Assembly: GCA_958450325.1 (NCBI GenBank) | Contig: OY288241.1 | Location: forward strand, 44,777,978-44,841,977 | Length of the DNA stretch: 64,000 nucleotides | Source: Agrostemma githago | Taxonomy: Eukaryota; Streptophyta; Magnoliopsida; Caryophyllales; Caryophyllaceae | Direction of reading: 5' to 3' | In this document: positions 14,001 to 26,500 of the stretch, one piece after another | How positions within the stretch are numbered: the first letter of the stretch is position 1 | Layout: each line of letters opens with the position of its first letter | Notes under the pieces: generated by a model | Told to the model about the DNA's origin: nothing | Seen by the model: the letters and a program-made list of their open reading frames with translations, nothing else | The model's database searches: none | Position numbers and translations under genes: made by a program

Positions 14001-16707
14001 TAGTCGGAAACTATCTCAAAGAAAGCCCAGGGACAAAGATCCGTCCCAAAGAACAGTCCAGAGATAGTGGAAAACTGTGACGAAGAAAGTCCAGGGACAA
14101 AGATCCGTCCCAAATAATAGTCCAGAGATAGTCGAAAACTGTCTCGATAAAAGTCCAAGGACAAAGATCCGTCCCAAATAACAATCCAGAGATAGTCGGA
14201 AACTGTCTCGAAGAAAGTCCAGGGACAAAGTTCCATCCCAAAGAATAGTCCAGAGATAGTCGGAAACTGTCTCGAAGAAAGTCCAGGGACAAAGACCCAT
14301 CCCAAAGAACAGTCCAGAGATTGTCGGAAACTGTCTCGAAGAATTTTCAGAGACAAAGATCCGTCTTAAAGAATAGTCCAGAGATAGTCGGAAACTGTCT
14401 CGAAAAAAGTCCAGGGACAAAGATCCATCCCAAAGAATAGTCCTGAGATAGTCGCCAACTATATAGAAGAAAGTCCAGGGACAAAGATCCGTCCCAAATA
14501 ACAGTCAAAAGATAGTCGGAAACTATCTCCAAGAAAGTCCTAGGACAAAGATCCGTTCCAAAGAACAGTCCAGAGATTCTAGGAAACTGTCTCGAAGAAT
14601 CTCCAGGGACAAAGATCCGTCCCAAAGAACAGTCAAGAGAAAGTCGGCAACTGTCTCGAAGAAAGTCCAGGGACAAAGACCCGTCCCAAATAATAGTCCA
14701 TAGATAGTCAAAAACTGTCTCGATAAAAGTCCAAGGACAAAGATACGTCCCAAATAACAGTCCAGAGATAGTCGGAAACAGTCTCGAAGAAAGTCGAGGG
14801 ACAAAGATCCATCCCAAAGAATAGTCCAGAGATAGACGGAAACTGTCTCGAAGAAATTCCAAGGACAATGACCCATCCTAAAGAACAGTCCAGAGATTGT
14901 CGGAAACTGTCTCGAAGAATGTCCAGAGACAAAGATCCGTCTTAAAGAATAGTCCAGAGATAGTCGGAAACTGTTTCGAAGAAAGTCCAGGGACAAAGAT
15001 CCATCCCAAAGAATAGTCCTAAGATAGTCGCAAACTATATAGAAGAAAGTCCAGGGACAAAGATCCATCCCAAAGAATAGTCCTGAGATAGTCGCCAACT
15101 ATATAGAAGAAAGTACAGGGACAAAGATCCGTTCCAAATAACAGTCCAGAGATAGTCAGAAACTATCTCCAAGAAAGTCCAGGGACAAAGATCCGTCCCA
15201 AAGAATAGTTCAGAGATAGTTGGAAACTATCTCCAAGAAAGTTCAGGGACAGAGATCCGTCCCAAAGAACAGTCCAGAGATTCTCGGAAACTGTCTCGAA
15301 GAATGTCCAGGGACAAAGATCCGTCCCAAAAAATAGTCCAGAGATAGTCGGAAACAGTCTCGAAGAAAGTCCAGGGTCAAAGATACGTCCCAAATAACAG
15401 TCCAGAGATTGTCGGAAACTATTTCCAAGAAAGTCCAGGGACAAAGATTTGTCCCAAAGAACAGTCCAGAGATAGTAAAAAAGTGTCTCGATAAAAGTCC
15501 ACGGACAAACATCCGTCCCAAATAACAGTCCAGAGATAGTCGGAAACTGTCTCGAAGAAAGTCCAAGGACAAAGATCCGTCCCAAAGAACAGTCAAGAGA
15601 AAGTCGGCAACTGTTTCAAAGAAAGTTCCGGGACAAAGTTCTGTCCCTAAGAACAGTCCAGAGATAGTCGGAAACTATCTCAAAGAAAGCCCAGGGACAA
15701 AGATCCGTCCCAAAGAACAGTCCAGAGATAGTGGAAAACTGTGACGAAGAAAGTCCAGGGACAAAGATCCGTCCCAAATAATAGTCCAGAGATAGTCGAA
15801 AACTGTCTCGATAAAAGTCCAAGGACAAAGATCCGTCCCAAATAACAATCCAGAGATAGTCGGAAACTGTCTCGAAGAAAGTCCATGGACAAAGGTCCAT
15901 CCCAAGGAATAGTCCAGAGATAGTCGGAAACTGTCTCGAAGAAAGTCTAGGGACAAAGATCCGTCCCAAATAACAATCCAGAGATAGTCGGAAACTATCT
16001 CGAAGAAAGTCCAGGGACAAAGATCCGTCCCAAATAATAGTCCAGAGATAGTCGAAAACTGTCTCGATAAAAGTTCAAGGACAAAAAGATACGTCCCAAA
16101 TAACAGTCCAGAGATAGTCAGAAACTGTCTCGAAGAAAGTCGAGGAATAAAGATCCATCCCAAAGAATAGTCCAGAGATAGACGGAAACTGTCTCGAAGA
16201 AAGTCCAGGGACAATGACCCATCCCAAAGAACAGTCCAGAGATTGTCGGAAACTGTCTCGAAGAATGTCCAGAGACAAAGATCCGTCTTAAAGAATAGTC
16301 CAGAGATAGTCGGAAACTGTCTCAAAGAAAGTCCAGGGACAAAGATCCGTTCCAAATAACAGTCCAGAGATAGTCGGATACTATCTCCAAGAAACTCCAA
16401 GGACAAAGATCCGTCCCAAAGAATAGTCCAGAGATAGTCGAAAACTGTCTCGATAAAAGTCCAAGGACAAAGATCCGTCCCAAATAACAATCCAGAGATA
16501 GTCGGAAACTGTCTCGAAGAAAGTCCAGGGACAAAGGTCCATCCCATAGAATAGTCCAGAGATAGTCGGAAACTGTCTCGAAGAAAGTCCAGGGACAAAG
16601 ATCCGTCCCAAATAACAGTCCAGAGATAGTCGGAAACTATCTCGAAGAAAGTCCAAGAACAAAGATCCGTCCCAAAGAACAGTCAAGAGAAAGTCGGCAA
16701 CTGTCTC
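8035..16707 (+). repeat. 5,122-bp (80-monomer + 2 bp) super-repeat, about 1.7 copies
   Basis: The segment from about 8035 to 13156 recurs from about 13157 to 16707 at a constant offset of 5,122 bp, which is 80 monomers plus 2 bp. The extra 2 bp come from an AA insertion (GGACAAAAAGATACG) at about 10963. The same insertion is present at about 16081 and absent from the related site at about 12692. Copy 2 stops matching at about 16707, where the source continues with a different monomer type at about 11585. Edges were estimated by eye. Confidence 0.85.
8377..15585 (+). repeat. 26/27-monomer higher-order repeat, five registers
   Basis: A characteristic six-to-seven-monomer signature starts at 8377, 10041, 11771, 13499 and 15163. 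The signature includes the monomers with GTAAAAAAGTGTCTCG or GTAAAAACGTGTCTCG, and AAACATCCGTCCC. Spacings are 1,664, 1,730, 1,728 and 1,664 bp, that is 26, 27 (+2 bp), 27 and 26 monomers. The 26-27-27 triplet is the inner layer of the 5,122-bp super-repeat, so two levels of amplification are visible. Confidence 0.85.
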
Positions 16708-16895
16708 AAAGAAAGTTCCGGGACAAAGATCCGTCCCAAAGAACAGTCTAGAGATAGTGTAAAATTGTGACGAAGAAAGTCCAGGGACAAAGATCCGTCC
16801 CAAATAATAGTCCAGAGATAGTCGAAAACTGTCTCGATAAAAGTCCAAGGACAAAGATATGTCCCAAATAACAGTCCATAGATAGTCGGAAACTG

Positions 16896-19800
16896 TCTCG
16901 AAGAAAGTCGAGGGACAAAGATCCATCCCAAAGAATAGTCCAGAGATAGACGGAAACTGTATCGAAGAAAGTCCAGGGACAAAGATCCATCCCAAAGAAT
17001 AGTCCTAAGATATTCGCCAACTATATAGAAGAAAGTCCAGGGACAACGATCCATCCCAAAGAATAGTCCTGAGATAGTCGCCAACTATATAGAAGAAAGT
17101 CCAGGGACAAAGATCCGTTCCAAATAACAGTCCAGAGATAGTCGGAAACTATCTCCAAGAAACTCCAAGGACAAAGATCCGTCCCAAAGAATAGTCCAGA
17201 GATAGTTGGAAACTATCTCCAAGAAAGTCCAGGGACAAAGATTTGTCCCAAAGAACAGTCCAGAGATAGTAAAAAACTGTCTCGATAAAAGTCCACGGAA
17301 AAGATCCGTCCCAAATAACAGTCCAGAGATAGTCGGAAACTGTCCCGAAGAAATTCCAGGGACAAAGATCCGTCCCAAATAACAGTCCAGAGATAGTCGG
17401 AAACTGTCTGGAAGAAAGTCCGGGGATAAAGGTCCATCCCAAAGAATTGTCCAGAGATTGTCAGAAACTGTCTCGAAGAAAGTCCAGGGACAAAGACCCA
17501 TCCCAAAGAACAGTCCAGAGATTGTCGGAAACTGTCTCGAAGAATTTCCAGAGACAAAGATCCGTCTTAAAGAATAGTCCAGAGATAGTCGGAAACTGTC
17601 TCGAAGAAAGTCCAGGGACAAAGATCCATCCCAAAGAATAGTCCTGAGATAGTCGCCAACTATATAGAAGAAAGTCCAGGGACAAAGATCCGTCACAAAT
17701 AACAGTCTAAAGATAGTCAGAAACTATCTCCAAGAAAGTCCAGGGACAAAGATCCGTCCCAAAGAACAGTCCAGAGATTCTAGGAAACTGTCTCGAAGAA
17801 TCTCCAGGGACAAAGATCCGTCCCAAAGAACTGTCAAGAGAAAGTCGGCAACTGTTTCGAAGAAAGTCCAGGGACAAAGATCCATCCCAAAGAATAATCC
17901 AGAGAAAGTCGGAAACTCTCTCGAAGAAAGTCCAGGGATAAAGACCCATCCCAAAGAACAGTCCAGAGAGTGTCGGAAACTGTCTCGAAGAATGTCCAGA
18001 GACAAAGATCCGTCTTAAAGAATAGTCCAGAGATAGTCGGAAACTGTCTCGAAGAAAGTCCAGGGACAAAGATCCATCCCAAAGAATAGTCCCGAGATAG
18101 TCGCCAACTATATAGAAGAAAGTCCAGGGACAAAGATCCGTTCCAAATAACAGTCCAGAGATAGTCGGAAACTATCTCCAAGAAAGTCCAGGGACAAAGA
18201 TCCGTCCCAAAGAATAGTCCAGAGTTAGTTGGAAACTATCTCCAAGAAAGTTCCGGGACAAAGATTCGTCCCAAAGAACAGTCTAGAGATAGTGGAAAAC
18301 TGTGACGAAGAAAGTCCAGGGACAAAGATCCGTCCCAAATAATAGTCCAGAGATAGTCAAAAACTGTCTCGATAAAAGTCCAAGGGCAAAGATACGTCCC
18401 AAATAATAGTCCAGAGATAGTCGGAAACAGTCTCGAAGAAAGTCGAGGGACAAAGATCCATCCCAAAGAATAGTCCAGAGATAGACGGAAACTGTATCGA
18501 AGAAAGTCCAGGGACAAAGATCCATCCCAAAGAATAGTCCTAAGATATTCGCCAACTATATAGAAGAAAGTCCAGGGACAACGATCCATCCCAAAGAATA
18601 GTCCTGAGATAGTCGCCAACTATATAGAAGAAAGTCCAGGGACAAAGATCCGTTCCAAATAACAGTCCAGAGATAGTCGGAAACTATCTCCAAGAAACTC
18701 CAAGGACAAAGATCCGTCCCAAAGAATAGTCCAGAGATAGTTGGAAACTATCTCCAAGAAAGTCCAGGGACAAAGATTTGTCCCAAAGAACAGTCCAGAG
18801 ATAGTAAAAAACTGTCTCGATAAAAGTCCACGGAAAAGATCCGTCCCAAATAACAGTCCAGAGATAGTCGGAAACTGTCCCGAAGAAATTCCAGGGACAA
18901 AGATCCGTCCCAAATAACAGTCCAGAGATAGTCGGAAACTGTCTGGAAGAAAGTCCGGGGATAAAGGTCCATCCCAAAGAATTGTCCAGAGATTGTCAGA
19001 AACTGTCTCGAAGAAAGTCCAGGGACAAAGACCCATCCCAAAGAACAGTCCAGAGATTGTCGGAAACTGTCTCGAAGAATTTCCAGAGACAAAGATCCGT
19101 CTTAAAGAATAGTCCAGAGATAGTCGGAAACTGTCTCGAAGAAAGTCCAGGGACAAAGATCCATCCCAAAGAATAGTCCTGAGATAGTCGCCAACTATAT
19201 AGAAGAAAGTCCAGGGACAAAGATCCGTCACAAATAACAGTCTAAAGATAGTCAGAAACTATCTCCAAGAAAGTCCAGGGACAAAGATCCGTCCCAAAGA
19301 ACAGTCCAGAGATTCTAGGAAACTGTCTCGAAGAATCTCCAGGGACAAAGATCCGTCCCAAAGAACTGTCAAGAGAAAGTCGGCAACTGTTTCGAAGAAA
19401 GTCCAGGGACAAAGATCCATCCCAAAGAATAATCCAGAGAAAGTCGGAAACTCTCTCGAAGAAAGTCCAGGGATAAAGACCCATCCCAAAGAACAGTCCA
19501 GAGAGTGTCGGAAACTGTCTCGAAGAATGTCCAGAGACAAAGATCCGTCTTAAAGAATAGTCCAGAGATAGTCGGAAACTGTCTCGAAGAAAGTCCAGGG
19601 ACAAAGATCCATCCCAAAGAATAGTCCCGAGATAGTCGCCAACTATATAGAAGAAAGTCCAGGGACAAAGATCCGTTCCAAATAACAGTCCAGAGATAGT
19701 CGGAAACTATCTCCAAGAAAGTCCAGGGACAAAGATCCGTCCCAAAGAATAGTCCAGAGTTAGTTGGAAACTATCTCCAAGAAAGTTCCGGGACAAAGAT

Positions 19801-20028
19801 TCGTCCCAAAGAACAGTCTAGAGATAGTGGAAAACTGTGACGAAGAAAGTCCAGGGACAAAGATCCGTCCCAAATAATAGTCCAGAGATAGTCAAAAACT
19901 GTCTCGATAAAAGTCCAAGGGCAAAGATACGTCCCAAATAATAGTCCAGAGATAGTCGGAAACAGTCTCGAAGAAAGTCGAGGGACAAAGATCCATCCCA
20001 AAGAATAGTCCAGAGATAGACGGAAACT
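16896..20028 (+). repeat. Tandem duplication of a 24-monomer block (1,535 bp)
   Basis: Two consecutive copies at an offset of 1,535 bp, which is 24 x 64 minus 1. The missing base is a private deletion (CCACGGAAAAGATCC) present in both copies at about 17297 and 18832. The copies appear identical from about 16896 to 18493, compared with 18431 to 20028. Before the left edge they differ by AAACTGT versus AAACAGT. After the right edge the source reads GTATCGAAG and the copy GTCTCGAAG. The lack of differences suggests a recent unequal exchange. Confidence 0.88.
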
Positions 20029-21812
20029 GTCTCGAAGAATGTTCAGAGACAGATCCGTCTTAAAGAATAGTCCAGAGATAGTCGGAAACTGTCTCGAAGA
20101 AAGTCCAGGGACAAATATCCATCCCAAAGAATAGTCCTAAGATAGTCGCCAACTATATAGAAGAAAGTCCAGGGACAAAGATCCATCCCAAAGAATAGTC
20201 CTGAGATAGTCGCCAACTATATAGAAGAAAGTCCTGAGACAAAGATCTGTTCCAAATAACAGTCCAGAGATAGTCGGAAACTATCTCCAAGAAACTCCAA
20301 GGACAAAGATCCGTCCCAAAGAATAGTCCAGAGATAGTTGGAAACTATCTCCAAGAAAGTCCAGGGACAAAGATTTGTCCCAAAGAACAGTCCAGAGATA
20401 GTAAAAAACTGTCACGATAAAAGTCCAAGGACAAAGATCCGTCCCAAATAACAGTCCAGAGATAGTTGGAAACTGTCTCGAAGAAAGTCCAGGGATAAAG
20501 GTCCATCCCAAAGAATAGTCCAGAGATAGTCGGAAACTGTCTCGAAGAAAGTCCAAGGACAAAGACCCATCCCAAAGAACAGTCCAGAGATTGTCGGAAA
20601 CTGTCTCGAAGAATTTCCAGAGACAAAGATCCGTCTTAAAGAATAGTCCAGAGATAGTCGGAAACTGTCTCAAAGAAAGTCCAGGGATAAAGATCTATCC
20701 CAAAGAATAGTCCTGAGATAGTCGCCAACTATATAGAAGAATGTCCAGGGACAAAGATCCGTCCCAAATAACAGTCTAAAGATAGTCGGAAACTATCTCC
20801 AAGAAAGTCCAGGGACAAAGATCCGTCCCAATGAACAGTCCAGAGATTCTAGGAAACTGTCTCGAAGAATCTCCAGGGACAAAGATCCGTCCCAAAGAAC
20901 AGTCAAGAGAAAGTCGGCAACTGTCTCGAAGAAAGTCCAGGGACAAAGACCCATCCCAAAGAACAGTCCAGAGATTGTCGGAAACTGTCTCGAAGAATGT
21001 CCAGAGACAAAGATCCGTCTTAAAGAATTGTCCAGAGATAGTCGGAAACTGTCTCGAAGAAAGTCCAGTGACAAAGATCCATCCCAATGAATAGTCCTGA
21101 GATAGTCGCCAACTATATAGAAGAAAGTCCTGGGACAAAGATCCGTTCCAAATAACAGTCCAGAGATAGTCGGAAACTATCTCCAAGAAACTCCAAGGAC
21201 AAAGATCCGTCCCAAAGAATAGTCCAGAGATAGTTGGAAACTATCTCCAAGAAAGTTCCGGGACAAAGATCCGTCCCAAAGAACAGTCTAGAGATAGTGG
21301 AAAACTGTGACGAAGAAAGTCCAGGGACAAAGATCCGTCCCAAATAATAGTCCAGAGATAGTCGAAATCTGTCTCGATAAAAGTCCAAGGACAAAGATCC
21401 GTCCCAAATAACAGTCCAGAGTTAGTCGAAAACTGTCTCGAAGAAAGTCCAGGGATAAAGGTCCATCCTAAAGAATAGTCCAGAGATAGTCGGAAACTGT
21501 CTCGAAGAAAGTCCAGGGACAAAGACCCATCCCAAAGAACAGTCCAGAGATTGTCGGATACTGTCTCGAAGAATTTCCAGAGACAAAGATCCGTCTTAAA
21601 GAATAGTCCAGAGATAGTCGGAAACTGTCTCGAAAAAAGTCCAGGGACAAAGATCCATCCCAAAGAATAGTCCTGAGATAGTCGCCAACTATATAGAAGA
21701 AAGTCCAGGGACAAAGATCCGTCCCAAATAACAGTCTAAAGATAGTCGGAAACTATCTCCAAGAAAGACCTAGGACAAAGATCCGTCCCTTAGAACAGTC
21801 CAGAGATTCTAG

Positions 21813-23230
21813 GAAACTGTCTCGAAGAATCTCCAGGGACAAAGATCCGTCCCAAAGAACAGTCAAGAGAAAGTCGGCAACTGTCTCGAAGAAAGTCCAG
21901 GGACAAAGACCCGTCCCAAATAATAGTCCATAGATAGTCAAAAACTGTCTCGATAAAAGTCCAAGGACAAAGATACGTCCCAAATAACAGTCCAGAGATA
22001 GTCGGAAACAGTCTCGAAGAAAGTCGAGGGACAAAGATCCATCCCAAAGAATATTCCAGAGATAGACGGAAACTGTCTCGAAGAAATTCCAAGGACAATG
22101 ACCCATCCCAAAGAACAGTCCATAGATTGTCGGAAACTGTCTCGAAGAATGTCCAGAGAAAAAGATCCGTCTTAAAGAATAGTCCAGAGATAGTCGGAAA
22201 CTGTCTCGAAGAAAGTCCAGGGACAAAGATCCATCCCAAAGAATAGTCCTAAGATAGTCGCAAACTATATAGAAGAAAGTCCAGGGACAAAGATCCATCC
22301 CTAAGAATAGTCCTGAGATAGGCGCCAACTATATAGAAGAAAGTCCTGGGACAAAGATCCGTTCCAAATAACAGTCCAGAGATAGTCGGAAACTATCTCC
22401 AAGAAACTCCAAGGACAAAGATCCGTCCCAAAGAATAGTCCAGAGATAGTTGGAAACTATCTCCAAGAAAGTCCAGGGACAAAGATCCGTCCCAAAGAAC
22501 AGTCCAGAGATTCTCGGAAACTGTCTCGAAGAATCTCCAGGGACAAAGATCCGTCCCAAAGAACAGTCAAGAGAAAGTCGGCAACTGTCTCGAAGAAAGT
22601 CCAGGGACAAAGACCCGTCCCAAATAATAGTCCATAGATAGTCAAAAACTGTCTCGATAAAAGTCCAAGGACAAAGATACGTCCCAAATAACAGTCCAGA
22701 GATAGTCGGAAACAATCTCGAAGAAAGTGGAGGGACAAAGATCCATCCCAAAGAATAGTCCAGAGATAGACGGAAACTGTCTCGAAGAAATTCCAAGGAC
22801 AATGACCCATCCCAAAGAACAGTCCAGAGATTGTCGGAAACTGTCTCGAAGAATGTCCAGAGACAAAGATCCGTCTTAAAGAATAGTCCAGAGATAGTCG
22901 GAAACTGTCTCGAAGAAAGTCCAGGGACAAAGATCCATCCCAAAGAATAGTCCTAAGATAGTCGCAAACTATATAGAAGAAAGTCCAGGGACAAAGATCC
23001 ATCCCTAAGAATAGTCCTGAGATAGGCGCCAACTATATAGAAGAATGTCCTGGGACAAAGATCCGTTCCAAATAACAGTCCAGAGATAGTCGGAAACTAT
23101 CTCCAAGAAACTCCAAGGACAAAGATCCGTCCCAAAGAATAGTCCAGAGATAGTTGGAAACTATCTCCAAGAAAGTCCAGGGACAAAGATCCGTCCCAAA
23201 GAACAGTCCAGAGATTCTCGGAAACTGTCT
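21813..23230 (+). repeat. Tandem duplication of an 11-monomer block (704 bp)
   Basis: About two copies at an offset of 704 bp (11 x 64). Shared markers are the ATAGGCGCCAACTATATAG monomer, the GAAGAATCTCCAGGGAC monomer and CATCCCTAAGAATAG. A handful of substitutions separate the copies (for example TCGAGGG versus TGGAGGG, and CAGTCTCG versus CAATCTCG), so this duplication is somewhat older than the 1,152-bp and 1,535-bp ones. Confidence 0.8.
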
Positions 23231-23402
23231 CAAAGAATGTCCAGGGACAAAGATCCGTCCCAAAAAATAGTCCATCGATAGTCGGAAACTGTCTCGAAGA
23301 TAGTCCAGGGTTAAAGATCCGTCCCAAAGAATATTCCAGAGATAGTTTCCAACTGTATAAAAGAAAGTCCAGGGACAAAGATCCGTCCCAAATAACAGTC
23401 CG

Positions 23403-23417
23403 GAGATTGTCGGAAAC
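23403..23417 (+). repeat. Target-site duplication of the LINE, left copy
   Basis: GAGATTGTCGGAAAC immediately precedes the T-run that is the LINE poly(A) on the minus strand. The same 15 bases, with one mismatch, begin the satellite on the other side of the element. Confidence 0.8.
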
Positions 23418-23584
23418 TTTTTTTTTTTGGGGAAAGTGTAAGTATTATATATAAATGAAAGAATCAAATATACATTATTAGTTGCCCATCAATCGCAAGA
23501 TGAACATCTTATCTCTAGCACTAAGTATACCTTTCTGAACATTATTGTAATACAATATAAGCTCCTTAGTCATATTCCTAGTCA
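23418..23584 (-). other. LINE 3' UTR and poly(A)
   Basis: About 156 bp of AT-rich non-coding sequence after the ORF2 stop, ending in an 11-A run on the element strand next to the target-site duplication. It places the 3' end of the element precisely. Confidence 0.85.
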
Positions 23585-26500
23585 CTATGTGAGGGGAAGT
23601 AGGACACCATCCACTCTACTCTTGTTCCGTTGTTCCCATATATTGTAAATGGCTGCATTAATACCACTATTGGTTATTGCTCGCTGTAATTTGCTGCCTT
23701 TCATCCTATCTATCCGTTCGTTTGAAACCATATTGCTGAGATATTGTCCTGTCCATTCCCCTAAGCCTCTCAGAATACGGGTGCTATACCCGCGTTCCCA
23801 GTAGAGATGGCCAATATCCTCGTCATGTGTACCACAAATGCAGTATAGCGCATCAGCTGTAATGTTCAGCCTGTGCAGCTTAGCCTTCAAGTTCATTGCA
23901 TTGTGCTGGTACATCCAAGCAATCATCCTGTGTTTCGGTAATGTCCATTTGTTCCATACCAGTCTATGCCATCCTACTTCATCTTCCTTATTTCTGATCC
24001 AATTGTAACCTTTGGCCGTGGTATATCGATTGGCGTCATTCCATTCTCCATCCTCTATTCCAGATTTGAACTTGTCTTTAATCTTGCAAATCCGTCTCCA
24101 ACCCCAACTAACATTCGCAGGAGGACAATACGGGAGCCATGCTTGCCCTTTCAGATAAATCGAGTTGACCCATGAAACCCATAGTTTGGTCGGATGTTTC
24201 GTGACCCACCAAACCAGTTTCCCAATTGTTGTTTTGTTCCAATTAGAACATTGTGTAAAATTAAGACCACCTTCTTTATAGGGTACGCATACTTTACTCC
24301 AAGACACGAGAGGAGGTCGCGTATATGAACTCCCGCCTTCCCATAAATAGGTCCTGCATAAGCCTTCTATTTGTTTGATCACTCCTGTAGGAAGCAAAAA
24401 GATACTCGCCCAGTAATTATGAAGGGTGGAAAGGACTAATTTGATCAAGACTAATCGACCTGAATATCATAATTTCCTCGCTCCCAAACGTCGGATTCTT
24501 TCCGTAACCTTGTGAATCAAAGGTTGACAATCCAGCATCGTTAGACAAGAGGATTTAATCGGAACCCCTAGATATCTGAATGGAAGTGTACCGATTTTGC
24601 AGCCTGAAACTGCTATAATATCTTGCTGCACTTCTTTGCAAACTCCATTGAAGAATATGTTAGATTTACCTTTACTAAGTTGCAGTCCCGAAGCCTTAGA
24701 AAAGGTAGCAAAAGTTCGCAAAAGGACCATCATCGACGGAGTGTCCCCTTTACTGAATAAAAGAAGGTCATCAACGAACATTAAATTCACTAACTTCAGT
24801 TGCTTGCATTGGGGATGATACTGGAACTCTCTCGTTTCCGTGGTATAACTGAGCAATTGAGTAAGGTATTCCATACAAATTGTGAACAAGAGCGGAGATA
24901 ACGGGTCTCCCTGTCTCAATCCTCGTTTCCCATGAAAGAATCCAAAGGACTCCCCATTAAGACGAAGGGAAAACGAAGCTGTGGATACACATTGCATCAG
25001 TAGCTTCCGAAAGGAATCCGGGAAGGATAGCTTCTGCAACATTTGATTTAAAAAATCCCATTCCACTGTGTCGTATGCTTTCTGCATATCCATATTAATC
25101 ATACATCTCGGGGAAACAGCCTTCCTCGAATAAAGTCTCACTAAATCTTGACAGATGAGAATATTTTCCACAATGCTCCTTCCTCGAATAAATCCCCCCT
25201 GAACTGGCGAGATTAAATCAGGCAGTATTTGTGCTAATCTTTTGCATAGAATTTTAGAAATGCACTTGTACACCGTATTGCAGCAGGCTATAGGTCGGAA
25301 CTGCAGGACTGAAGTAGGTCTCTCGATTTTGGGAATAAGGGTGATAGCAGTAGCATTTATCTGCTTCAAAATTCTCCCAGAGGTGAAGAAATCTAAGATA
25401 GCAGTACACACATCATCACCGACGGTATCCCACGCATCTTTGAAGAATTTACGTGAGTACCCATCGGGGCCCGGAGCCTTATCATTGGGAATGGTAAACA
25501 TCGTATCCCGAATCTCTTCCCTAGTGACCGGAGTGTTAAGAATCGCACAGTGATTTGAATTGCATCTCGGTCCTAGTCGCATAACATGCCCCACTACTTT
25601 ATTAGTCTCATTCTTATCTCCCAAGAGTCCTTTATAGTAATCAAGGAATGCCTCTTGGATTGCAGTTGAGCTGGTACAAAGTTTCCCCTGTTTATCCTCA
25701 ACCTGGTGCACATTATTTTTTGCTCTCCGAGTTTTCAGGGATCCATGGAATACAGCAGTGTTAGCATCCCCCTCCTTGAGCCAATGAATTTTGGCTTTTT
25801 GTTTTAGATAGCTCAGTCAAGCTGTGCTCAACCGTCTGAAATTGTCCATAGCTTCAATGTCCTCATGAATCAGATGATGGTTTCCCACATTACTGATTAG
25901 TGACTTCTGTATATCCAATAATTTGACCTGCGCGATATCTGTTTGCTGTTCTATTTCATGAAAAGTCTCCTTGTCCAGTTGTTTTAATGGCCTATTGAGT
26001 CTCTTTAGCTTTTGTACAAGCCTGAACATACTCGTCCCTTCCACTTCCTGTATCCACGAGGACTTGACAATAGACACAAACCCCGGAGCCTGACTCCACA
26101 TATTGTAGTATTTGAATGGTCTATTACGTTTCGTATGTTCATCAATGCTCCTTATCACACAAGGGTTGTGGTCATATAGTCCTTCAGGAAGGAAATGCGC
26201 CCTGTAATTCTCAAATAAATCGATCCAATCTTGATTAATCAACGCTCTATCGAGTCTACTATACACTCTTTCCTCCGGAGGTTGCTTATTGTTCCAAGTA
26301 TAGTACGCACCTATTGCAGGACAATCCATCAAGGCACATTGGTTGATGCAGTTCTGAAAGGGGATCGCTTCATTGAGATTAAAACTCCCACCCAGACGCT
26401 CGTCCTGAGTGAGCACGCAGTTGAAATCACCTCCCACTAGCCACGCTCCTTGGATAGTACTATTAATCTGGTTCAAGTCTCGCCATAGATCTTCTCTCTT

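Larger units (their letters stand above)
909..23417 (+). repeat. 64-bp satellite array, main block
   Basis: About 350 head-to-tail monomers. Each unit can be read as AAGAAAGTCCAGGGACAAAG, then ATCCGTCCCAAAGAACAGTC, CAGAGATAGTCGG and AAACTGTCTCG. Most repeat offsets are exact multiples of 64, with rare 1-3 bp indels. Recurrent diverged types include one with CGCCAACTATATAG, one with TTTCCAACTGTATAA, one with GGAAAACTGTGACG, one with CGGCAACTGTCTCAAAG and one with GAATGTCCAGAGAC. Their ordered recurrence defines higher-order repeats. Apart from these repeats I see no gene in this stretch. Its long minus-strand open frames translate into a 64-residue periodic peptide and are artefacts of the repeat. 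Pericentromeric or other heterochromatic location is inference. Confidence 0.97.

Noticed and set aside
1..23417. CRISPR-like array of regular direct repeats
   Set aside because: The 64-bp units are contiguous variants of one sequence with no unique spacers, and the neighbouring elements are eukaryotic retrotransposons.
24467..24469. Selenocysteine or programmed readthrough at TGA in LINE ORF2
   Set aside because: No supporting structure was seen, two separate TGA codons exist, and other lesions in the element point to ordinary decay.
24597..25553. Plus-strand frames opposite the LINE reverse transcriptase
   Set aside because: They are shadows of ORF2, whose minus-strand frame carries all conserved motifs.
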